Below, piece by piece: positions 1 through 12,230 of a stretch of DNA of 64,000 nucleotides. Source of the stretch: Periplaneta americana (taxonomy: Eukaryota; Arthropoda; Insecta; Blattodea; Blattidae). The translations under genes and the position numbers were made by a program. The notes beneath the pieces are model-generated. The model was not told the DNA's origin. It saw only the letters and a program-made list of their open reading frames with translations, and did not search any database. The stretch is from the NCBI RefSeq assembly GCF_040183065.1, contig NC_091132.1, positions 160,105,602 through 160,169,601 on the forward strand, given 5' to 3'. The number at the start of each line of letters is the position of its first letter. Position 1 is the stretch's first letter.

Positions 1-2
1 AG

Positions 3-500
3 GGCTTCTTCAGGTACGAGATATAACAGATTTAGAATATTCGCATGATTTTATAGGAGAGCACAGAACACTTAACGAGAATTTTACTCGCTCCATCGAA
101 ATTAGCCAGTTCATATTTGCTTGACTCTACATTTAGTAATATCATGTTTATATATTCCTAGTAATTTATTGATTTTACTATGATCAACACATTGATTACT
201 ACCCTCTGTATGCTTCTAAATTCACTTTCAACAAGTTATTGGCAACAGTACAATATATTTAGGATACCAATGTATTGGGATCTACTTTGTATGCCAACAC
301 TGCGTATTCAGTATTACTTCATAGCTATGCAAGCTTACGTTGTTTTTAATATTTGACATGATCTTTTTTAATGTTGTTTTGGATGATTAGTATTGTCATT
401 ATCTTATATTTCACTCTGTTTATGCCATTTCCAAATGTATAGCAAAGTTTTGTAATTGATTTTAGATGGATATCTGTTATATCTCGTACCTGAAGATGCC
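3..500. repeat. Inverted-repeat pair, possible Penelope-like 3' end
   Basis: Bases 3-31 and the reverse complement of 471-500 match almost perfectly around the core CAGGTACGAGATATAACAGA. The right copy is followed by a short hairpin-like stretch (CCCACAAAGGGTGAAAACG) that resembles the non-coding ends of Penelope-like elements, such as the one at 37.05 kb (CCCAAAATAGGTCGAAAC). No coding sequence survives between the arms. The Penelope assignment is inference. Confidence 0.4.
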
Positions 501-1924
501 CCACAAAGGGTGAAAACGTTAGTATTAAGACTAAATAAGATGTAAAGCATGAGTGTTTTGTTTTATATATAATCAATGCTCATGTCATAAGACGGAATAA
601 ATAATTAATTATATTGATATATGTTATTAAAATGTATCTAGGCTACAGAAGGTTAATGGATTAGAGCGCCAATACTAATTATATGTTTATACAGAGGTAA
701 CTATTTTTGGTGGTTTCGTTAACTCCATTAACATATATTAATTAATAACTCGGAATAAGCAGGTTTAAGTAATTGAAGGAAATAGCAACTAAATGCATAA
801 AATATAAGTAAACTGAAACCGAGATACATTCCTGACCAATGTTATAATCATAATTATAAATACATTATCATGTAATGTTTAGAGAATGAAGATATGAGTT
901 TTTAGAGAGACTGTAACAGCAACACAATTAAACAGAAGAGAGGAATGGATGGATAGAAGAAGTTGGAGTATAAAGGCAAGAAATGAAAGCTAAAGAAATA
1001 GCATCAACAGTCGCGATATTACTGGTAGTTATTGGTAGCGATGCCAGTAATAGTGGTGATATTAATTTTAATATAACTTACGTCTCTCAAATGTAATAAC
1101 AATCCTTCATAATAATAACAATCACATATAGTCTGGGTCAGCTTATTTAATACCCTAAGGGTGAAACCTAACCATTTCTCTTCTATTACTATATATCGTA
1201 GTGGATTATAGTGAATTTTCTTTTACCAACTTCGTTTCGAATTTCGGGTACTGACAAATACTACAACTGGCAGTTAATTTCTATCTCTTATGTTGACATC
1301 AATAACTTTGGTTCGCAGAAAAGTAAACTGATAAAAATGCAAGTATCTAGGCATGTGAATTAATAATTAATTAGTAATACCGGTATTAATATTAATATCA
1401 ATACACAATTCAGTTCTGATGAGTTGTGATTCCAATTCAAATCTATATTCAGATGAGTGTAATTAAATAAGAAATAAATTATAGACCTATTTCGTACAAA
1501 ACATGCATGTAATGAAATTCTGTCGTGTTTAGATTTTTATTAAAACGTCCAAGAGAGGAAACAACATTGTAGGAACTTCTCTACGAAAGAAAGTACTTCA
1601 AAGTATTTTAAATGCCTAAGCTATACATTTTAAAGTAGTGTTCTGTTTTCGGAATTCGTACTAATCATTTCACTTGACCATACTATATTTGTAGGTTAGG
1701 TCTCGTGAATTGTAAACTGTTTAGTTAAAGCAATTAATTTCATGTTGCCAGAAAAAATAAATGTTAATATCAGATCATACTAATCTTAATTAGCAACATA
1801 ATATGCGAGCATTCCAGAATGAAAATACACTTTTCATTAATTTTGAATCATGCAGAAAACACCTCGCAACATAAAGATGAGATGTGGTAGGCCTAAATAA
1901 GACATGTAGCTATTGTTAATTACT

Positions 1925-1925
<1 letters not shown>
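501..1925. other. AT-rich stretch with no recognised gene
   Basis: I see no ORF with recognisable protein similarity, no convincing paired splice sites and no repeat matching the families in this window. It lies downstream of gene 1 exon 3 on the minus strand, so it is probably part of gene 1 intron 3. Confidence 0.5.

Positions 1926-1961
<36 letters not shown>
1926..1961. repeat. (ATT)n microsatellite at the LINE 3' end
   Basis: About 12 uninterrupted ATT units. On the minus strand this is the (TAA)n tail directly after the LINE 3' untranslated end, which ends in a GTAAGTAAGTA-like motif. Confidence 0.9.
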
Positions 1962-1962
<1 letters not shown>

Positions 1963-3337
1963 CTTACTTACTGGCTTTTAAGGAACCCGGAGGTTCATTG
2001 CCGCCCTCACATAAACCCGCCATTGGTCCCTATCCTGAGCAAGATTAATCCAGTCTGTACCATCATATCCCACCTCCCTCAAATCCATTTTAATATTATC
2101 TTCCCATCTACGTCTCGGCCTCCCTAAAGGTCTTTTTCCCTCCGGCCTCCCAACTAACACTCTATATGCATTTCTGGATTCGCCCATACGTGCTACATTC
2201 CCTGCCCATCTCAAACGTCTGGATTTAATGCTCCTAATTATGTCAGGTGAAGAATACAATGCGTGCAGTTCTGCGTTGTGTAACTTTCACCATTCTCCTG
2301 TAACTTCATCCCGCTTAGCACCAAATATTTTCTTAAGCACCTTATGCTCAAACACCCTTAACCTATGTTCCTCTCTGAAAGTGAGAGTCCAAGTTTCACA
2401 ACCATAAAGAACAAGTGGTAATATAACTGTTTTATAAATTCTAACTTTCAGATTTTTTGACAGCAGAATGGATGATAAAATTGTCTCAAATGAATAATAA
2501 CAGGCATTTCCCATATTTATTCTGTGTTTAATTTCTTCCCGAGTATCATTTATATTTGTTACTGTTGCTCCCTGATATTTGAATTTCTCCACTTCTTCAA
2601 AAGATAAATTTCCAATTTTTATATTTCCATATCAGAATATTCTCGTCACGAGACATAATCATATATTTTGTCTTTTCGGGATTTACTTCCAAACCTATCG
2701 CTTTACTTGCTTCAAGTAAAATTTCCGTGTTTTCCCTAATCGTTTGTGGATTTTCTCCTAACATATTCACGTCATCCGCATAGACAAGCAGCTGATGTAA
2801 CCCGTTCAATTCCAAACCCTCTCTGTCATCTTTGACTTTCTTAATGGCATACTCCAGAGGAAAGTTAATAAGTAAAGGAGATAGTGCATCACCTTGCTTC
2901 AGCCCACAGTTAATTGGAAACGCATCTGACAGAAACTGACCTATACAAACTCTGCTGTACGTTTCACTGAGAAACATTTTAATTAATCGAACTATTCTCT
3001 TGGGAATACCAAATTCAATAAGAATATCATATAAAACTTCTCTCTTAACCGAGTCATATACCTTTTTGAAATCTATGAATAACTGATGCACTATACCCTT
3101 ATCCTCCCATTTTTTCTCCATTATCTGTCGAATACAAAATATCTGGTCAATAGTTGATCTGTTACGCCTAAAACCACACTGATGATCCCCGATAATTTCA
3201 TCTAGATATGGAATTAACTTTCTCAAAAGAATATTGGACAAAATTATTTTGTACGACGTCAACAAAAGTGATATTCCTCGAAAGTTACTACAGTTAGTCT
3301 TGTCCCCCTTCTTAATGATAGGTACGATTATGGACTC

Positions 3338-3338
<1 letters not shown>
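1962..3338 (-). mobile_element. 5'-truncated non-LTR retrotransposon (RTE-like LINE)
   Basis: Reverse transcriptase remains lie on the minus strand in three frames. Fragment one (about 3336-2630) has the KKGDKT and FRGISLL motifs, a DFKKVYDS motif, [12 protein letters not shown] and the catalytic YADD. Fragment two (2592-2287) has the thumb motif YGCETWTL. Fragment three (2259-1978) has the C-terminal RLRWAGNVARM and GRPRRRWEDNIK motifs common to this LINE group. Frameshifts separate the three, and the 5' half with the endonuclease is missing, so the copy is dead. The 3' end (CCTTAAAAGCCAGTAAG on the minus strand) recurs at 6.3 and 34.8 kb, so the family is repeated locally. Assignment to RTE rather than another clade is from motif style only. 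Confidence 0.85.

Positions 3339-3368
<30 letters not shown>
3339..3368. repeat. (ATT)n microsatellite at the LINE 5' truncation point
   Basis: About ten ATT units abut the 5' truncation point of the LINE. With the array at 1926-1961, the LINE is bracketed by the same trinucleotide on both sides. Confidence 0.85.
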
Positions 3369-3369
<1 letters not shown>

Positions 3370-3797
3370 CAGTACATAGCATTGTGATATTTCCCTCTTT
3401 GGTGATAACTGGTATTAGTTGGCAACACTGAAGGGACGGCCAAATTAGGCTTTTAGGAACTACACTTACGTGATTCTCACTATATCAGTACATCTACTCA
3501 TCTTTATACAGCAGCCTGTCACATTGACACTCCCAATCTTAAACCTTCTCGATCTTGCGTGTCTGCTATATATAACTCTCTATCCCGCATTGCCTTCATA
3601 AAGTCTTCCTCCTTTCGAGAATTCCGTGCTCTACCATTTATCAGTTGCCATGATGCTTCCCATTCTTACACAGGTTTTCGCTTTCTTTCCTACTAGTTCT
3701 TTCATGCCATAATACATTGTAAATTAATGTTGTATGTGATAATATTAATGAAGCAATGAAAGAAAGGACAATGTGAAGACTTTAACACTACACTCAC

Positions 3798-6700
3798 CTA
3801 TCTGTCAGAATCTCACTGTCCTCTGCTTTAAGTTCCAGTTTCAGCTCTTCCTTTACTGTGTCCAGGTCACACAACTCTTCCTAAAATATAAAGATGAAAT
3901 AAAACACAAAACTGACGCACTTAGAGTGAATCTATTTTAAATCCAACTACTGAGTCAAAGTAGCAATTTCAGTAAGAGAAGAAAACGCAATCGGTGATGT
4001 GAAAGTCAAAATTTGTTCCATTTTGTGCGATTTGATGTGAAATGACGCAAATGCAAAATTCACATGTTTCATAGAAGGAAAATCCTCATGAGACTGTCGT
4101 TTATTTTTTTTATTTTATTTGGTCATTTTATGACCCTGTATCAACATCTAGGTTATTTAGCATCTGAATGAAATGAAGATAATAATGCCAGTGAAATGAG
4201 TCTGGAGTCCAGCACCGAAAGTTAGCCAGCATTTGCTCGTATTGGGTTGAGGGAAAACCCCCGGGAAAAAACCTCAATCAGGTAATTTGCCCCGACCGGG
4301 CCACCTGCTTTCGCGGCCAGACGTGCTGACCGTTACTCCACAGGTGTTGTTTAGTAAACTGTCTGAAGACAGGTCTGAACCTCACAAGTCATACGAAGAA
4401 AGCACCACTTATGAGGCAACTAGGCCAGGAAATAATGGGGTAGGATAGCCAGTTCCTTTCCCCCTCCATTGCATACATCGCCGATTAACTCTAAATTACA
4501 CTAGTCAGAATTCAGATGCATACAAATAATTGTTCTTCCTCTGGCACATATCGTCAAGTGAGATATACTGCCTGGTAATACGAGGGGAATCCAGGAAATA
4601 ACGACCGTTCGCGCATACCCACCGCGCAGCTGACTCCCCTTCCTTGTTTGAAGGTCAACTGGCTTCCTTAACATGTCTTCTTATAATGTTGTGAGTACTG
4701 GTTGCAACAAGTCGCCATTGTGCATTTTGTGTTACTTCAAAATGAACGACGTGATTGATAATCCCGCTGACTGTGAGGTGAGGAGTGTGATTCGATTTTT
4801 GAATGCCCGACATTTGAAACCTGCAGAAATTTACCGGCAATTGAAAGAAGTGTATGGCGATACTGTAATGAGTGAAAGAAATGTGAGAAAATGGTGCGAA
4901 ATGTTCAACAATGGGCGAACAAATGTCCACGATGAAACTCGACCCGGACGCCCATCACTCATCACAGAAGACCTGAAGACTAAAGTGAACGACAGAATCT
5001 TGCAAGACAGGCGCACATCACTCGACGAATTGCATATTGCCTTTCCTGACATTTCTCGTTCTTTGCTTGGTGAAATTGTGTCGCAACATCTTGGCACGAA
5101 ATCTGTGCACGATGGGTTCCACGGCAACTGAGTGACCAACACAAAACTCAGAGAATGGCCTCAGCATTGACATTCTTGATGCGATATCACACAGATGGAG
5201 ACGCCTTTCTTGATCAAATTGTGACTGGTGATGAGACCTGGGTTTCTCACAACACCCCAGAGACCAAGCGCCAATCACGTCAGTGGCATCATCCCTCATC
5301 ACCCAAGAAACCGAGAAAATTCAAACAGACTCTCTCAACACAAAAAGTCATGGCTACTGTCTTTTGGGATCGCAAAGGTGTTCTTTTGCTGGATTTCATG
5401 CCAAAAGGCACTACGATCAATGCAAATCGTTATTGTGAGACTTTACGAAAACTACGGCGAGCCATCCAAAACAAGAGGTGAGGAATGCTTTCGAGAGGAG
5501 TTGTGCTTCTTCACGACAACGCCCGCCCACACACTACTGCTTCAACTCGAGAATTTCTGGATCAATTCGGTTGGGAAATCTTTGATCATCTGCCCTATAG
5601 TCCACACCTTGCTCCTAGCGATTTTCACCTTTTCACTAAGCTGAAAGACTTTCTGGGTGGTACGCGTTTTGGAAGTGATGAAGAGTTGAAGACAGTGAAC
5701 ACCTGGGTTAATGAACTGGCGGCAGAGGAGTATAACACGGGAATTCTAAAGCTAGTGAACAGATACGACAAATGTTTAAATGTAGGTGGTGATTATGTAG
5801 AGAAGTAAAGGAAGCTTCAGTTGTGTAACAGACTTTGTTTTTTCAAATAAATATATATTTTTTAATTATTACAACAAAACGGTCGTTATTTCCTGGATCC
5901 CCCTCGTACATGTACATATCAGCCACAACCTCAATCAGAGAATACTCACGAGACTGTGGTACATAATTTCAAGCACAGCTTCAATTGCAATGAATGGTGT
6001 GGTTTGGTATGGTGAATAATAAAACCAGTCATTTTGCCAGACATAAAACCAGCAAATTCTTACTAATTTCAACCTCCTGAATTCAAAAATAACAAGCAAA
6101 ATTTTCCATTCGTTCGAGTTTTCTAGACGCACAACATAATTAATTTTCTATGAATTTTATTTTAAAAAATTACCGTATTTCGTGTACAACTATTTTGTTT
6201 TACAAATGTGACGACCCATTATGTGAAAACAATATTAGTATATGTAGGCCACCATGTTAGAAGCACTTCTAGCAGCGAAAATTCTTTTATTTATTTATGT
6301 GAGGGCGGCAATGAACTTAAAAGCCAGTAAGTAAGTTATTATATAAAGCAGTATTTTGAATAGATATAAATTCGAAAATTTCTCAAAAACCGTACTAACA
6401 ACTGTTTTATATTATCATATTCGTATTCAGGAGGTTCAAATTATACAGAAAACATGTATCATATGTCCAGTGCAAAAATAAAGTTAAAATTTATTACGCT
6501 GTGTAATTTAATTGATCCATTTATTTTCGAGGGTCATGTTATGGGATAACGGTACTTGCAATTTTTGTAAAAAGAATTATCTGCATTATTAGATGAAATA
6601 CTGTAGCATGCGCGAGGAATAATGTATTTCCAGCATGATTGCCAGCAGGGGAAGTAACGGTCAGATTCCCAGGACAATAGATAGGCCCTTTCCTTCGCCA

Positions 6701-9700
6701 GCTAATTTTCCCATTTGACTCCTTTGAAACATTGTTTCTGAGAATAGATTAAACACATTGTTTGAGAAGAGGTGGCACAATGTATATGCCCAGCAGCCGA
6801 AGAGATTCATGGCCTACAACAGAAGTCAGAGAATGCGACATGTGCAGTTCACACTCGGGCAACTACGTGTAGTCTACTTCTGCAGAAGGTGGAGTGTTTG
6901 AAAACCGGCATTAATACACATTTCTCAGGTGAGTAATAACGTGAATGTTCTATAATGAATTTATAATACACCAGTACCAATTTCTTAAATATTTTATGCT
7001 CGACCATGCCAAAATATGGTAATTATACACCTGGTAGCAGTCCTTTAATGCATGTCATTAAAGTACACTTATTCACTTATTCATTAAAGTTCAGGTTTTC
7101 GATTATTCTCGGATGTGCAATCGAAAGACAACTAGCAAAACGTCACGCAGGCTGGAAATTCAATACTGTCGCAGAAGGTTATGTTCTGTTACTATAATAA
7201 TTAGCGTTAATTGTAAATAATATTCTAATAAATTCAATTTGTCATCTCGTTTTTCAATGTCGAATTCAATCTCAAGGTTATATCACAGTCTACTACTATA
7301 TACAGTCGCGAAGTTTGAGTTTTGAGGGTGCTAGAAACAATAGACTGTGACGGTACTATTTTGCATTGCCTGTAATGAGGCGAAATTAGCGATCCTAGTG
7401 GTGAGCAATTACCTAATGTTTGCATATTTACTACGTAATGAGCTTCGCGACTGTATATACTAGACTGTGGTTATATCAAGTTTACTCTCTAGGTTATATC
7501 AAGGTCGTCGACATTTGTTGCCCAGAAAAAATCAATACTTTCGCGTCTGCGCACATCTCACAATTTACGAGATTGCACAAGGTCAGTTCGCTCCCCAGTC
7601 ACATAAGAATAAAATGAATACTTATGAATAATTTCAAGTTAGAAATATGGTCGAGCATAGAAAGTCGTAAGAAACTTGCCCATAATGGTAATTAAGACGC
7701 TCGTATGAAAATTATGAAACTCGCTTGCGCTTCTTTGATAAACATCCTCGCGTCTTAATTACTATCATTATAGGCTCGTTGCATAATGTACTATTAAATG
7801 CTTAAACTTTAATTGCTTCCATGTTTATGTTTAATATTCGGGGGGGGGGCCGTGTAGCTCACAAAATTTTAAAGTATGAAATGTTTATATGAACATTTTT
7901 TTTTTTTCAGAATAATGTCAGAAAAAAGATCGCATAATATTGCACGATGTTCGTAATTGCCTTGTAACATCGTATATTACAGGGAGATTACGTCCTTTAT
8001 ACAGAGAGTAAGGGGTATAAGTGCCATTATTTTAACTGATGATTATTCATACCATAATGAAGAATAAATGTCGTTACAATTTTTTTTCTAATTGCAATAT
8101 TTAACTAATTATTAAGGTTTACAACGTTGGCAGCGTTGCTGGATGGAGAGGAGGGTTTTAGAAGTGTACCGTACAGCTCAAGCAGGGAGGTGGGGGTTTA
8201 GAAGTACACAATACAAACGGGTACAGACATAAAGGCACAAAACAGATGCTCTGTTCTAAAGCAGGAGCAGACCATGACAATACTGTTCTTTACATAAAAC
8301 GAGCAGAAAATACAAACCTCCAATCTCATTAATAGAACATTATGGTAAATTTATATTTTATGTAACAATATTGTTCCATTTTTAATTGTACGTCTAAAGA
8401 GTAAACAATAATAGTTTTCTACACAAAATCACACGAACTTTTTTTCTAATGCAACACTTTAATCTCTCCTGCTTCTGTAAAGCAGTATCATTTTTAAACA
8501 AATTTCTGGTTGTGTGATTTTCGAAACGGGGTAAGAGACTTCTAGTTTCTAATAGTCGTTGAGAAACTGTTACAAAAGTTCGCCGATTAGGTCACCTTCT
8601 TCCAAGAAAATGTTGACGGTACATCCGTTTTGCCTTACTTGAATTACGACGACTTTCTCCATTAATTAGTAATAAGTCTCTCACTCCAGAATATTAACAA
8701 ATTTAAGCATTAATTATTATTTAATTTCACGAAAACGTAATAGAACGCACAAATATTTATTTAAACTAATATTAAATCTTTGCTAGATGTATCTACTGAT
8801 GCAATTGTTTTCGTAATTTTAGTAACGATATAAGCAGTATAATACAAATAAAATAAGGAAAGAAATATATTTTTTCTGGGAAAGCTATCGAGTTTTGATC
8901 ATATGTTGTATGGACATTTTTTGATCCTGTACACCGTCCCCGACGACTGTTAAAAAGACGGCAATTATACCCCTTACACCCTGTATATAAATAAAACCAC
9001 AGTCTAAATTTAGAGTATACTGTAATAAAGAAGTAAATAATTTTACATAGAAAATATTGAGGACTTTTTCTTATGCTATATCCCTATGGATTCATTGATA
9101 TAGTAACCATCTCCGACGAAAGAATACAATATTAATATTGAAAACAGGAAAGACAGCAAACCCTATGGGATCCACATACCTCAGCCTTGCACTTTGTCGT
9201 AACGAAATTAGTTGGCACTGGAGTCCCCTCAACTCTGAAATCTGATTTGAGATCATAGCTGTGGTCCACGCATTCTGTCTTTATTCCAGCCACATGGAGA
9301 TCCAATAAATTCACTTGCTAGAGAAGACAGAAACACAATCATATCTGAAATATAATAGCTTCATGAATGTGATTTCAAGTGCTACGTGCTGCACTCTGGT
9401 CCTCATACTAGGGGCTGACTGCTAATTAAAGCACATGAGAAATACAGTATAAAGAAAGTAATCCATAGTAAAAAAAGAACAATACATTAACAGCTACATA
9501 CAATACACAAATGGAAATGTTAATTTCTAGAAGTGAGGAATATATCGTAATTACATGTCTGGAGAAGTACTGATATTTGAAGGGTAAAAAATTACTGTAC
9601 TGAGTGTGTACATATTTCTTCGGAGTCTGTCTATCAGTCAGTCAGTTTGTCTGTCTGTCTACCTACCTACCTATCTCTATATATCCATCTATCTATATCT

Positions 9701-9824
9701 ATCCATCCATCCATCCACCTGTCCACCCGCCCAGCCGTCTATCTATCTATCTCTCTGTCTGTCTGTCTACCTACCTACCTATCCATCAAACCATCCATCC
9801 ATCCATCCATCCATCCATCCATCC

Positions 9825-9864
<40 letters not shown>

Positions 9865-12181
9865 GTGTCCTCAATAATGATTTTTTTATTTTAGTAGGTT
9901 ATTTTATGCTTAAATAATATGTGTATTTGTGTATCTTTATAACTATAAAGGTCCGTATGTAGGCCTATGTCTTTCTGTATATAACAAGAATATTTATCTT
10001 ACTACATTCTTTTGTCCTCATGGGAGTCGAAATTTGAAGATAAAATTCTTGGAGACTTCTGGAATAATGTATTCTACATCATAAATATATACAATATAAC
10101 ATTTTTTTAGTTGGTTATCTAACGACGCTCTATCAACTACTAGGTTATTTAGCGTCGATGAAATTGGTGATAGCGAGATGATATTTGGCGAGATGAGGCC
10201 GAGGATTCGCCATAGATTACCTGGCATTCACCTTACGGTTGGTGAAAACTTCGGAAAAAACCCAACCAGGTAATCAATCCAAGCGGGGATCGAACCCGCG
10301 CTCGAGCGAAACTTCAGACCGGCATGCAAGCGCCTTGACTGACTGAGCCACGCCGGTGGCTTACAATATAATATCCTTCCATTAAAATTACATTGCAATA
10401 ATGGCAATATATTTTAATGTAACAGGTCACAAACATGTGCATCAATATAAGGCAATGTTTCACACAAAATCAATGATAATATAATAGGTTCTTTTTAATC
10501 TCTTACAGATGAAAAAAAAAAAAAACAAATAATTACAAATTATATAAAATTCCTTTACCAACTGTTATATCTAACAAGCAAACATTCTGATGGGGGCAGA
10601 TAAAAAACTTAATTTTTTTTCTTCCACCATGTTAATGTCAAAAGAAGTGCTTATACAAATATTCACCACTCGACCGTAATTACAAGGCCGTCCAGAAAGT
10701 GACTTTTCTTGAGGCCATTTACACAAAAAAAAGCAGAATTGCATGGAAAGATTTATTTACACACACAACAATTGTTGCGCTATTTGTCAACATATTCCCT
10801 ATTGAAACTGAGACATCTGTCATACCATGGGATCAATTTTTGTATCGTTGTCTCGTAGAAGTCAATCGTCTGGGATCAGAACCAGCATTTGACAGCCGTT
10901 TGCACATATGTGCCGATATCATGATATGACATAAATCTAAATTCTGGTGGGGAATATGTTCAAAAATAGCTCAACAATTACCGTATCTGTTCAAATAAAT
11001 TTTTCCAATGAAATTGTGTTTTCTTTGTATTAATGGCTCCTGGTGAACTTATTTTTACGGTCCTCGTAATTGCTGTTGAATGGCCAAAATTTGTATAAGC
11101 ACTTCTTTTGACATTATTAACATGGTGGGAGAAAAAATTACCTTATTTATCTGCCCCCATCAGAATGTTAATATGATTATTTTTATTCACCAATAATCTA
11201 TGGAATAGTTGTTTCTTCATTCTTGCAATTTCGACCATTATTTGAAGTCCACTTTTTTATTTTGGAATTTTGCCTTCAATTATCCGTCCCAAAAAGTTGA
11301 ATACGTTCTAAACGAGTTCAGGTGTCATACCATTTATTCCTTGTCAACACACTAACACAGTAATGCATATCAACTGTTCTTAAATAATAAAAGTACAACA
11401 CTAATACATTATCTGGCAGCATAACACACTATATTATTGCTACTGTTTCAGTTGCAAATAACAGACTGCATTTATATCAACATCGATTTATATTGTATGT
11501 AAATCACACATTTGATCAGCAAAGTAAAAGACGGAAACTGATTTGGAATATCTGCTAATCTTAATTATTACAAATTACAATATTAAATTATACTGTATGC
11601 AGAAATTATTCTAAAAACGTGTCCTGTTTTCGTAATAGTTGACTGAAACCATCACAAGGGCTCAAGTATGTTTGTTGCAATGTTGCACTGCTGGAGGTAA
11701 TCTGCCTTACCACATATATTTGAGAGATATGCAAGTAGCTATTCAGTTGTAACACAATTACACTTTTTGAAATTACATACTATAATCACTAAAAATAGAA
11801 GACATTAAAAAACTTAGAGGATTTATGAAAAAGATTTTGATTGAAGGTAATCTTAAATCTCAGTTTAAACAAGCACTCTTTATCATCTCTTAAAATAATA
11901 TAGAAGGGTGTAAAAAAAGAATGTTACATATGACTTGAAGGCAAACACGACAGACTCTAGATTTGTAATTTCTTAGAGTATACTCAAAGTCTACTATAAG
12001 CCGGGAGATATGTTCATATAACTTCATGTCATATTCTACAATGTTAAACACGTCACACATAGAAATTACAACCAGTGACTCAATTTACCTCTGATAAGGG
12101 CTTCTTCTCATCTGTATCAGTCTCATCACTCCACTGTATAGCCAAAGGGTCGACCTCAGGTTCCTTCTTGATTACATCCAT
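3798..12181 (-). CDS. Gene 1: N-terminal exons of a C2H2 zinc-finger gene (partial)
   Basis: Three coding exons: exon 1 at 12181-12089 (93 bp, starts MDVIKKEPEVDPLAI, donor GTAAAT), exon 2 at 9317-9180 (138 bp, acceptor TTCTCTAG, donor GTATGT) and exon 3 at 3880-3798 (83 bp, acceptor TATTTTAG, donor GTGAGT). Phases join cleanly (0, 0, then two bases left over). Lengths, phases and protein match gene 2 exon by exon (for example LDLHVAGIKTECVDHS against [16 protein letters not shown]), which is the main evidence that these are real exons. A shared acceptor-like CCTCTTTCAG lies 5' of the ATG, so exon 1 probably runs to about 12196 and an upstream non-coding exon exists. No finger exon lies below 3798 in the window, so it should be past the left edge. 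Predicted role: nuclear DNA-binding regulator. Introns 1 and 2 are 2.77 and 5.30 kb and carry several transposons. Confidence 0.72.
4104..4344 (-). mobile_element. SINE family B (tRNA-derived)
   Basis: The head at the right end has the B-box-like GGTTCGA region degraded, but the family core (ACCTGATTGAGGTTTTTTCC and the GCTAAATAACC tail) is clear on the minus strand. It is flanked by TGTCGTTTA (4095-4103) and TGTTGTTTA (4345-4353), an 8/9 target-site duplication. Other copies are at 28.8, 32.9 and 54.0 kb. Confidence 0.8.
4345..4578. repeat. Interspersed repeat family R1, copy 1
   Basis: This stretch (starting GTTGTTTAGT, containing ATGAGGCAACTAGG and ending near TTGTTCTTCCTCTGG) recurs in reverse orientation at about 44.03-44.40 kb, where a MITE interrupts it. 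No coding content. The class is unknown. Confidence 0.6.
4581..5906 (+). mobile_element. mariner-family DNA transposon, copy 1 (defective)
   Basis: TA dinucleotides flank a 1326-bp element with about 29-bp terminal inverted repeats (CGAGGGGGATCCAGGAAATA type, one mismatch). Transposase pieces: N-terminal HTH region from about 4742 (ATG) to 5131, then 5157-5481, then 5485-5808. Catalytic motifs are visible: [13 protein letters not shown] and LAPSDFH, with 34 residues between the second and third aspartates (DD34D). Defects: a frameshift after SQHLG, an in-frame TGA where copy 2 reads CGA (before GMLSRGVV), a one-codon deletion near GSDEEL, and a D to H change in YSPDLAPSD that spares the catalytic Asp. 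It lies in gene 1 intron 2. Copy 2 is at 39.98-41.31 kb. Confidence 0.95.
6296..6340 (+). mobile_element. LINE 3'-end scrap (same family as 2-3.3 kb)
   Basis: TGTGAGGGCGGCAATGAAC followed by the AAAAGCCAGTAAGTAAG end is the extreme 3' terminus of the RTE-like LINE. It encodes only the last residues and is severely 5'-truncated. Confidence 0.7.
7284..7469. mobile_element. MITE with 7-bp target duplication, copy 1
   Basis: The element runs from CACAGTCTAC to TAGACTGTG, with long inverted ends including TATACAGTCGCGAAG. GTTATAT flanks it on both sides (7277-7283 and 7470-7476). A near-identical copy in the other orientation is at 50732-50912, also with a 7-bp duplication. It contains no coding sequence. 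Confidence 0.8.
8002..8983. mobile_element. TIR element, 982 bp, TA-flanked
   Basis: The left end CAGAGAGTAAGGGGTATAAG is the imperfect inverse of the right end CAATTATACCCCTTACACCC...TG; TA lies outside both ends. No recognisable transposase was found. A TA target suggests a Tc1/mariner-type non-autonomous element (inference). It sits in gene 1 intron 2. Confidence 0.6.
9636..9863. repeat. Compound tetranucleotide microsatellite
   Basis: Successive blocks of CTGT, CTAC, ATCC and ATCT units, each several to more than ten copies, with the ATCC to ATCT transition repeated twice. Apparent Ile/Ser/Leu-rich ORFs here are low-complexity artefacts. Confidence 0.95.
10103..10361 (-). mobile_element. 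SINE family C (tRNA-derived)
   Basis: The minus strand has a tRNA-like head (GGCGTGGCTCAGTCAGTC and GGGTTCGATCCC boxes), then TTGGGTTTTTTCC and the tail GATAGAGCGTCGTTAGATAA. The flanks TACAATATAACAT and TACAATATAATAT match 12/13, a target-site duplication. It lies in gene 1 intron 1. Confidence 0.88.
10581..11169. mobile_element. MITE-like TIR element carrying a mariner C-terminal remnant
   Basis: About 80-bp inverted ends (AACATTCTGATGGGGGCAGA outermost) enclose roughly 430 bp. On the minus strand near 10890-10780 the reading FYETTIQKLIPWYDRC followed by FNREYVDK resembles the extreme C-terminus of mariner transposases. The target duplication is not clear. Confidence 0.65.
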
Positions 12182-12230
12182 CTCGCATGTAAGCTGCTGA
12201 AAGAGGATTAAGTTCAGTGGTTACAATATA

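Noticed and set aside
7847-7855. G9 run as a possible G-quadruplex
   Set aside because: A single G run cannot form an intramolecular quadruplex, and no neighbouring runs exist.
9604-9917. Three overlapping Ile/Ser/Leu-rich ORFs
   Set aside because: They are frames of the tetranucleotide microsatellite; three frames open at once is a hallmark of low complexity.
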